In this document: positions 58,570 to 64,000 of the stretch, in pieces | Layout: each line of letters opens with the position of its first letter | How positions within the stretch are numbered: the stretch's first letter is position 1 | Origin: Borrelia sp. HM | GTDB taxonomy: Bacteria; Spirochaetota; Spirochaetia; Borreliales; Borreliaceae | DNA: 64,000 bases | Reading direction: 5' to 3' | NCBI RefSeq assembly: GCF_019669085.1 | Contig: NZ_AP024401.1 | Span: 850,769-914,768 of the forward strand | Notes under the pieces: generated by a model | The model's database searches: none | What the model was told of the DNA's origin: nothing | Seen by the model: the letters and a program-made list of their open reading frames with translations, nothing else | Program-made: the position numbers and the translations under genes

Positions 58570-59982
58570 ATGATGCAAAAAAATAGAATGCCAAGTAGTT
58601 TTACGATAATATTTTTTTTGATAGTAGTTATGACTATATTAACTTATGTAATTCCTGCTGGTGAATTTTATAAGGAGACGAGAGAAGTAAATGGAAATTT
58701 ACGAGAAATTGTTGTAGCTGGGACTTATCATACAGTAGAAAGGGTACCTAGGGGATTTTTAGATGCTATTTTTACTATTTTAACTGCAATGTCTAAAGGA
58801 ATGGAACATGCTGTTGAGGTTATTGTGTTTGTTTTGATTGTTGGAGGAGCTTATGGAGTGATTTTAAGAACAGGAGCCATTGATGCAGGAATAAACTCAT
58901 TAGTTAATAAGGTGGGAAATAAAGATAAAATTCTTGTACCATTGATGATGTTTATCTTTTCTATAGGAGGAACTGTTGTAGGGATGTATGAAGAAACGAT
59001 TCCATTTTATCTTATTATTATTCCATTAATACTAGCTTTAGGTTATGATACGATTGTAGCTGTTTCAATTATTGGTTTAGGGGCTGGCATAGGAACTATG
59101 GCCTCTACTATTAATCCATTTTCTACTGGTATAGCATCATCCATAGCTGGTATAGACATAAAAGAGGGTTTTTATTTTCGTATTATTTTATATATAGTTT
59201 CTGTGTCTGTGGCTATACTGTATGTATTAGTATATGCGAGTAAAATAAAGAGTGAGCCTAATAGATCTATAGTGTATGCGCAAAAAGAAGAACATTATGA
59301 TCTCTTTGTCAAAGATGGTAGAGAAGGGACTTGCATGCCTGAATTTACATTTAGAAGAAAGATGGTATTGGTATTGTATGGAATTATGATCCTATTTTTG
59401 ATGTATAGTATTATGGAGCTTAAGTGGGGCATGAAAGAGATGGCAATGTTATATCTTGGTACGGCAATTTTGTCTACATTTATATGTAAGATTAGTGAAT
59501 TACAAATGTGGGAATCGTTTGTGGAAGGAACTAAAGATATGATAACAGCGGCGCTTATTATAGGCATGGCTAGAGGTGTGATGATAGTAGCTGATGAAGG
59601 GATGATTACAGGAACTATGTTGGATGCAGCATCAAGATTTTTATATGGATTACCTAAAGGAATGTTTGTAGTGCTAAATCAGTTTGTGCAAATGTGTATA
59701 GGCTTTGTTGTTCCTTCATCATCTGGACATGCAAGTCTTACTATGTCAATAATGGCGCCATTGGCTGACTTTTTAGACATGCCAAGATCATCGGTTGTAT
59801 TGGCTATGCAGACAGCATCAGGGCTAGTTAATTTATTAACACCAACAAGTGGAGTGATAATGGCTGTGTTAGGTATGGCAAGGATAAGTTATGGCAGTTG
59901 GTTTAAATTTGTATTTCCGATATTTATGATTGAATTTGTAATATGTGTTTTAGTGATAATGGCTAATGTTTATTTTTTATAA
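58570..59982 (+). CDS. arcD: YfcC/DcuC-family transporter, putative arginine-ornithine antiporter
   Basis: A 470-aa polytopic membrane protein beginning MMQKNRMPSSFTIIFFLIVVMTILTYVIPAGEF, typical of the YfcC group of the C4-dicarboxylate carrier superfamily rather than the classical APC-type ArcD. About 12 hydrophobic segments are present, with conserved GGTVVGMYEETIPFY, GAGIGTMASTINPFSTGIA and FVVPSSSGHASLTMSIMAPLADFL. The assignment as arginine-ornithine exchanger rests on position between arcB and arcC. AGGAG lies upstream of the start (58570 or 58573). Confidence 0.85.
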   Translation: MMQKNRMPSSFTIIFFLIVVMTILTYVIPAGEFYKETREVNGNLREIVVAGTYHTVERVPRGFLDAIFTILTAMSKGMEHAVEVIVFVLIVGGAYGVILRTGAIDAGINSLVNKVGNKDKILVPLMMFIFSIGGTVVGMYEETIPFYLIIIPLILALGYDTIVAVSIIGLGAGIGTMASTINPFSTGIASSIAGIDIKEGFYFRIILYIVSVSVAILYVLVYASKIKSEPNRSIVYAQKEEHYDLFVKDGREGTCMPEFTFRRKMVLVLYGIMILFLMYSIMELKWGMKEMAMLYLGTAILSTFICKISELQMWESFVEGTKDMITAALIIGMARGVMIVADEGMITGTMLDAASRFLYGLPKGMFVVLNQFVQMCIGFVVPSSSGHASLTMSIMAPLADFLDMPRSSVVLAMQTASGLVNLLTPTSGVIMAVLGMARISYGSWFKFVFPIFMIEFVICVLVIMANVYFL

Positions 59983-60000
59983 GTTAGGAGAACATTTTGT

Positions 60001-60966
60001 ATGAGTAAAAAGGTTGTAGTAAGTCTTGGGGGAAATGCGTTAGAAGATGTAAGAGAAAAAGAGTCATTTTATCAGACATTGATAAAGTTAGAGTTTTGTG
60101 TGTGTAAGATAGTAGATTTAATAGAAAATAATTATGAAGTTATTATTAGTCATGGTAATGGTCCACAAATAGGAAGAATTTTGATGGATAATGAAATGTG
60201 TACAGAAACACCTTTGATACCGTTTGATGTATGTGTGGGTATGAGTCAAGGAATGATAGGATATTATATTGAGCAGGCTATAAGAAATGAGTTGTATAAG
60301 CGAAGAATTAAACGTGGAGTGGTAGTAATACTTACACAAGTATTGGTAGATCAAGAAGACAAGTGTTTTAAAAATCCTAGTAAGCCTATTGGACCATTGT
60401 ATGATAAGAAAAGAGCGGGTGAGCTTGAAAAGAGTCAAGGATATATTTTAAAGGAAGATAATAGAAAGCGGGGGTATTATAGAAGAGTTGTGGCATCGCC
60501 AAAACCTATTAAGATTGTGGAAATAGAAGAAATAAAAGCATTAATTAATCAAGGTTTTATAGTTATCGCATGTGGAGGGGGAGGAATTCCTGTTATAATG
60601 GATGAAAAAGGTGTAATGAGAGGCATAAGTGGAGTAATTGATAAAGATTTTTCGTCGTCTAGATTAGGTCAAGATATAGACGCAGATAATTTGCTAATTG
60701 TTACTGCTGTCGAAAAAGTAGCGTTAAATTTTGGGAGAATAGATGAAATTTTAATTGATAAGATAAGTAGTTTTGAGTTAGAGAAATATATAGGAGAAGG
60801 ACATTTTGAGTCAGGCTCTATGTTACCTAAAGTAGAAGCAAGTATTGAATTTGTAAGGTCTGGTGGCAATAGTAGTAGGGAGGGGTGTAAAAGAAAAGCA
60901 ATTATTACTTCATTGAATAATATTATTGAGGGTATTAATGGAAAAGGAGGAACAATTATTATTTGA
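60001..60966 (+). CDS. arcC: Carbamate kinase
   Basis: Makes ATP from carbamoyl phosphate and ADP, the energy-yielding last ADI step. The 321-aa protein shows KKVVVSLGGNALEDVREKE, the IISHGNGPQIGRILMDNE motif, RGVVVILTQVLVDQEDKCFKNPSKPIGP, VIACGGGGIPVIMD, IDKDFSSSRLGQDIDADNLLIVTAVEKVALNFG and the C-terminal GHFESGSMLPKVEASIEFV. It follows arcD by 18 nt. The right edge abuts eroded sequence on the opposite strand. From memory, not all Borrelia keep this gene, which supports a relapsing-fever-type genome. Confidence 0.96.
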   Translation: MSKKVVVSLGGNALEDVREKESFYQTLIKLEFCVCKIVDLIENNYEVIISHGNGPQIGRILMDNEMCTETPLIPFDVCVGMSQGMIGYYIEQAIRNELYKRRIKRGVVVILTQVLVDQEDKCFKNPSKPIGPLYDKKRAGELEKSQGYILKEDNRKRGYYRRVVASPKPIKIVEIEEIKALINQGFIVIACGGGGIPVIMDEKGVMRGISGVIDKDFSSSRLGQDIDADNLLIVTAVEKVALNFGRIDEILIDKISSFELEKYIGEGHFESGSMLPKVEASIEFVRSGGNSSREGCKRKAIITSLNNIIEGINGKGGTIII

Positions 60967-60968
60967 TA

Positions 60969-61118
60969 AATAAATAATGTAAATGGGTGGTCTGGATAAA
61001 TTGATGTATGTTTTATATCTGCTTTTGCATCAGATTCTGAAACAACATCATCTTTTTTAGCAAGGTTAGCATACTGTTCTTTTAATTTGTTGATTAACCA
61101 TACACTTATATAAAAATT
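60969..61118 (-). pseudogene. Eroded gene fragment
   Basis: On the minus strand a frame with no start codon reads NFYISVWLINKLKEQYANLA, then KKDDVVSESDAKADIKHTS. It is preceded by an in-frame TAA at 61119-61121 and runs toward the end of arcC. The charged, helical, lysine/aspartate-rich wording resembles Borrelia surface lipoproteins, but I cannot assign a family. Taken together with the next fragment it looks like the remains of one or two genes. Confidence 0.5.
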
Positions 61119-61148
61119 TTACAATAAATCTTGAAAGTTAAAATTCTT

Positions 61149-61334
61149 TTATATACCACTTTTTACCGCTAATAATGCTTGATGTGCCTTATCTAAAGCA
61201 GCAAAATCTTTCTCTACCTCTTCCAGATCAGATTTAAGACTATACATCTTTGATTTTACTTCCTCAAAAATATGTTCTGCTTTACTCAAATTAATTTCCG
61301 AACTTGACATATGATAAATTGAATGGATTAGCAT
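61149..61334 (-). pseudogene. Short open frame, probable C-terminal remnant of a surface protein gene
   Basis: A 61-codon minus-strand frame, MLIHSIYHMSSSEINLSKAE ... FEEVKSKMYSLKSDLEEVEK, ending in ALLAVKSGI. The coding text extends about 15 codons further upstream without a start and ends at an in-frame TAG. There is no ribosome-binding site before the ATG, which itself lies in a small dyad (61332-61357). The heptad-like charged helix resembles the C-terminal helix of Borrelia surface lipoproteins. A translated short protein cannot be ruled out. Confidence 0.45.
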
Positions 61335-61754
61335 TAGCTCTAAGGTTAGGGCTAATGGTTGTTTGATATGATACTAAACAAAGTTTTAAATATGGTTATT
61401 ATTGTGTAGGTGTATATTAAATTTATTTTTTTTAATAAGAACGCGTTTTTATTATGGTATTTTTAGTTTTTAAATCTCATTTTAATGAGATATCCAGTCA
61501 ATAATATATAGTTAATAAAAACTGTAAATAATTATTTAATAAAGAAAGTAGTCATTTAAAAATGAAAGATTTATTATTTTGTTTTTTTATGATAAATGTC
61601 TCTTAGAAAAGGAAATATATTATAAAAGTAAGAATAATAAATAAAAAAATATTTTTATAAAAGTTGTAATTTAGACAAAGTGATATACATTATTAATTAA
61701 TCATCATTATTGTTAATGTAATGATGATTAATTAGAAGGAAGGAGAATATTTCT
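61335..61754. other. 420-bp non-coding region upstream of the terminal lipoprotein gene
   Basis: No supportable gene is present. It contains an imperfect dyad at 61332-61357 (CATTAGCTCTAA / TTAGGGCTAATG), a small hairpin ATCTCATT-TT-AATGAGAT at 61474-61491, a possible weak promoter (TTGTAA at 61664-61669 with CATTAT at 61688-61693), and a strong hairpin at 61694-61734 immediately before the ribosome site. Confidence 0.6.
61694..61734 (+). promoter_or_regulatory. Perfect 16-bp-stem hairpin abutting the lipoprotein ribosome-binding site
   Basis: TAATTAATCATCATTA (61694-61709) and its exact complement (61719-61734) flank a 9-nt loop. The stem ends at the base just before GAAGGAAGGAG (61735-61745), and the ATG is at 61755. 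It could be an operator dyad, comparable in placement to the inverted repeats at ospC, or a leader hairpin affecting translation. The sequence alone does not decide. Confidence 0.75.
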
Positions 61755-62516
61755 ATGAGAAAAAATTTGTTTTTATATACACTATTGATGGTAGGGATGA
61801 TGTCTTGTAATCTAGATTCTAAATTGTTGTTGGGGGGAGATAAAGAAAAAACCAAAGAAGAAGGAAATAAAGTACCTATTGGAAAAGATGAGAGAGAGCA
61901 ATTAATATCTGCTCTTATATATGATGTTGATAATGTTAGGAAAATGGTAAGTCAAGATAAAGTTGAAGTTGAGGATATAAATCAATATGGTATGAAGGAT
62001 GAAGTGTTTAAAGCAGTAATAAATACGCTTAATGGTAAGACATTAGAGCATGATAATAATAAGGAAGCAAGAAGATTGTTTTATTCTTCTTTGTTATATA
62101 ATAAAGAGAGAATAAAAGATTTTGCAGAAATACTTAAGAAGATAGAATCAGATGAAACAAAGGGTACATGGATTAAAGATATAATAGATGCAGGAAGAGA
62201 ACATCTTCAATCTAACTTTGAGAGAGTGGTTAATAAGTTAGCAGATAATAGAGATAAATTAGGTAAATTAAGTCTTGATGATTTAAGAGAAGTTAAATCA
62301 AAATTTGAAGAAATTCAAATACAAAGATTAGCATTTAGGAAAGCTGTAAATAGTCTTATAGCATCTTATAAAGCTAAGACAGGAGGGATTGATTCTGATA
62401 GTAAGAAATTAATAGCTCATGTTGATAAGGAATATAAAAATCTTATTAAAGTTAAAATTCCAGGAATGAAATCAGTATTTGATAGAATTGTAGTTATTCT
62501 AGATACAATTAAATAA
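61755..62516 (+). CDS. Surface lipoprotein, PF05714/Pfam54-like
   Basis: A 253-aa predicted lipoprotein: MRKNLFLYTLLMVGMMSC with the modified Cys at residue 18, then a charged flexible tether (DSKLLLGGDKEKTKEEGNK). From about residue 45 it is all-helical, with segments such as EARRLFYSSLLYNKERIKDF, GTWIKDIIDAGREHLQSNFE, LSLDDLREVKSKFEEIQIQ and a C-terminal KIPGMKSVFDRIVVILDTIK. The helix order recalls the Borrelia P35/Pfam54 family, which includes complement-binding surface proteins; this is a pattern match by eye. It has a very strong ribosome site (GGAAGGAG) and stands alone with its own hairpin leader and terminator. Confidence 0.75.
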   Translation: MRKNLFLYTLLMVGMMSCNLDSKLLLGGDKEKTKEEGNKVPIGKDEREQLISALIYDVDNVRKMVSQDKVEVEDINQYGMKDEVFKAVINTLNGKTLEHDNNKEARRLFYSSLLYNKERIKDFAEILKKIESDETKGTWIKDIIDAGREHLQSNFERVVNKLADNRDKLGKLSLDDLREVKSKFEEIQIQRLAFRKAVNSLIASYKAKTGGIDSDSKKLIAHVDKEYKNLIKVKIPGMKSVFDRIVVILDTIK

Positions 62517-62546
62517 TTTCATAATTTTCAAAAAGGTAGACGATAA

Positions 62547-62577
62547 AAGAAGATTGGGCAGATTGTCTTATCTTCTT
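62547..62577 (+). terminator. Intrinsic terminator of the lipoprotein gene
   Basis: AAGAAGAT (62547-62554) pairs with ATCTTCTT (62570-62577); the loop can form a further short GGCA/TGTC stem. ACTTTTTATT follows. It begins about 30 nt after the lipoprotein stop. Confidence 0.7.
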
Positions 62578-62642
62578 ACTTTTTATTAAATATAATAATG
62601 ATATTATTTTTATTTTTTATTAGCTGATAAAGAAGGTGTCTC

Positions 62643-62761
62643 AAAAAGAAGTGGAAAACATAACAGTAAAAGTAGTAGGTATTATTGCAAATATATAATA
62701 TTTGCAATAATACCTACTGTAAATTCTAACTTGCAGAGGTTTTGTGACAGTACTTCTTTTT
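62643..62761. repeat. Nested inverted repeat with a perfect 21-bp core stem
   Basis: The core is a perfect 21-bp inverted repeat (62674-62694 with 62698-62718) with a 3-nt loop. It is flanked by a second exact outer pair, AAAAAGAAGT at 62643-62652 and its complement at 62752-62761. The element lies between the convergent lipoprotein gene and the minus-strand gene ending at 62776. It may be a bidirectional terminator or a small MITE-like palindromic insertion. No target-site duplication was evident by eye. Confidence 0.8.
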
Positions 62762-62775
62762 ATTCAGTTTTTTCT

Positions 62776-64000
62776 TTAACGATAGTATCTTGAAATCAGA
62801 TATTCATTTTCAATATCACGTCTTTTAAATTCATTATTCCATGTAGATCCAGGTTTATTAAATACTTTAAACAGATTTAAAAACTCTTGAGCACTTGCTC
62901 CTTTAGAAAAAAGAAAAGATATGTGTTTTTGAGTAATGCCATAAAGCACACTATTTCTCCTAGTCCATTGAATAATCAATCCAGCTGTCAAATCAATGAT
63001 TTCTTTTCTAGTTAATTTATCTAGAATATTATCATCATTATTCGCCCATCTATAGATATAAATATGTGTCTTGGCAGACATCCATGCTATCGATTTCAAT
63101 AAAGCCTGACAAACTTGTTTAGCTTCATTATGGTCGGACCATTCTTTTAATACCTTCCCCATTGCTTTTATCAACGGATAAATATAATTTTTATCATAAT
63201 TAAGTGCAGAATATAATACTTGTTCAGACATACCTGTAAAATCAGTATAAATTTTAACCTTGTCGTGCAAGAATTGTTTTATAGATACTCCTGGATAATT
63301 TTCAGGATTAAATTTATGATTTTGAATAGAGCCTTCTTTTGAAGAATTAACTAATAAAATTTGATTTATGTCTTGTTTAAGCATTTGGATAGCTTTTTCT
63401 TTTGTATTATAATTTTCTTCTCCCGACCAATCAATTTTATACTCAACTGACATATTTATTTGTCTTATAAACTCATTTATAATTTCATTTTTATCAACTA
63501 AAAATTTATCGTTTGAATAAATATAACTTGGTTTGTTACAATCACTAAGTTGGTGGGTAGTGCATTGTTCAAAAAAAGTTTTACTCCATGCATCCAAGTC
63601 TAAATTATTATTATTTGATAAATTTAGTGATGGTGATTGAGGTGGTGGTAAAATTTTTTCATTACTTTCTATTGAAATAGAGCCTGTTCCTGTTTGAGAT
63701 ATTACATTAAGTTGATTTTCTGAATTACCATTATTATTTTCTACTGAAGATGTTACATTTCCTTTTTGTGTTACTACTTGTTGATTTGTTTTATTAATTT
63801 TATTAATTTCAAGTGTTCCTACAGGTTGTTGTCGTTTTGGTAGTATTTGTTCTGGTGATGTTATTATGTTACTATTGTTATTGCCTTTGGCTACTTCTAA
63901 TGTTTGTTTTAATGAAGATTTAGGCAAAGCAATTAAAGATTTGTTATCTAAAGTGTTTTTAATCTTGGGTTTATCTTTGTTAATCTTATTATTATTACAA
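62776..64000 (-). CDS. Unrecognised protein with Asn/Gln-rich N-terminal region (5' end beyond window)
   Basis: The minus-strand frame is open from 64000 to the stop at 62776, so the N-terminus is missing; a TTG at 63925-63927 is only a possible internal start. The first ~130 visible residues are low-complexity, rich in Asn, Ser, Gln, Pro and Lys (KINKDKPKIKNTLDNKSL, SVENNNGNSENQLN, ILPPPQSPSLNLSNNNN). The last ~260 residues form a more ordered, mostly helical domain (NEIINEFIRQINMSVEYKID, FLHDKVKIYTDFTGMSEQVL, LLKSIAWMSAKTHIYIYRW, AGLIIQWTRRNSVLYGI). I recognise no family. A disordered tether plus a folded C-terminal domain would fit a secreted or surface protein, but no signal is visible. 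Confidence 0.65.
   Translation of the reverse strand, partial: CNNNKINKDKPKIKNTLDNKSLIALPKSSLKQTLEVAKGNNNSNIITSPEQILPKRQQPVGTLEINKINKTNQQVVTQKGNVTSSVENNNGNSENQLNVISQTGTGSISIESNEKILPPPQSPSLNLSNNNNLDLDAWSKTFFEQCTTHQLSDCNKPSYIYSNDKFLVDKNEIINEFIRQINMSVEYKIDWSGEENYNTKEKAIQMLKQDINQILLVNSSKEGSIQNHKFNPENYPGVSIKQFLHDKVKIYTDFTGMSEQVLYSALNYDKNYIYPLIKAMGKVLKEWSDHNEAKQVCQALLKSIAWMSAKTHIYIYRWANNDDNILDKLTRKEIIDLTAGLIIQWTRRNSVLYGITQKHISFLFSKGASAQEFLNLFKVFNKPGSTWNNEFKRRDIENEYLISRYYR

Noticed and set aside
60118..60438. 106-codon minus-strand frame within arcC
   Set aside because: Antisense to a carbamate kinase gene with full motifs; Ser/Thr/His-rich shadow.
61474..61491. ATCTCATT-TT-AATGAGAT small palindrome
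   Set aside because: Eight base pairs in AT-rich DNA with no nearby gene end; likely chance, noted only within the intergenic entry.
1..64000. tRNA, rRNA, CRISPR array or prophage
   Set aside because: Intergenic gaps were read for cloverleaf-like ends, regular repeats and phage genes; none was found. A tRNAscan or CRISPR search would be needed to be certain.

Overview
This window is chromosomal DNA from a Borrelia spirochete. It is very AT-rich, has no introns and is densely packed. The + strand is strongly T-rich (and G over C) across nearly the whole window, whichever strand the genes are on. This looks like the replication-strand skew of the linear Borrelia chromosome. The gene order nusA-infB-rbfA-truB-rpsO-pnp ... 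uvrB-uvrA-lptD-rnhA-arcA-arcB matches, from memory, the right-hand end of the Borrelia burgdorferi chromosome (about BB0800 to BB0843). A four-gene arcA-arcB-arcD-arcC cluster, a PTS permease set between conserved blocks, and unfamiliar genes toward the chromosome end make a relapsing-fever-group species more likely than a Lyme-group one. That assignment is inference. No rRNA, tRNA, CRISPR array, insertion sequence or prophage was seen.

Layout. Positions 1-7316 hold a transcription/translation operon: nusA (5' end cut by the window), infB, rbfA, truB, rpsO, pnp. Positions 7328-15250 hold cell-envelope genes (a propeller lipoprotein, two LptF/LptG-type permeases, murJ, a HEAT-repeat protein) plus tgt. 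Positions 15247-18090 concern coenzyme A: coaBC on the minus strand, and yhdT-panF for pantothenate uptake. Positions 18095-24024 run through an Rlu pseudouridine synthase, a P-loop protein, murC, yicC, a cytidylate-kinase-like gene, rpoZ, miaA and a 31-codon basic protein gene, ending at a strong terminator. Positions 24081-33040 are mostly minus strand: small envelope proteins, a phosphodiester-glycosidase-like protein, a PTS IICB permease, hrpA and topA. Positions 33123-38815 hold sbcD-sbcC, a ROK kinase and cutC. Positions 38838-46729 (minus) hold a lipoprotein, ileS, a Clp ATPase and a phosphohexomutase. Positions 46855-55097 hold uvrB, uvrA and an LptD-like outer-membrane protein. Positions 55363-60966 hold RNase H and the arginine deiminase cluster. 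From 60967 to the end the sequence becomes accessory in character: eroded gene fragments, large palindromes, a surface-lipoprotein gene and an unrecognised gene running out of the window.

Main points for a second look. (1) The Clp ATPase almost certainly begins 33 codons upstream of its first ATG, at an ATT codon overlapping the stop of the preceding gene. (2) A perfect 29-bp inverted repeat with a 3-nt loop lies inside a lipoprotein coding sequence. (3) A perfect 22-bp-stem palindrome sits between the divergent genes pgm and uvrB. (4) There is a 31-aa ribosomal-type gene with a GTG start. (5) Hairpins surround the terminal lipoprotein gene. (6) RNase H lies in a short block of reversed base skew. 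Start sites were moved from the longest open frame for infB, rbfA, truB, rpsO, pnp, murJ, rpoZ, sbcD, sbcC, cutC, arcB and the Clp gene, for the reasons given in each entry.
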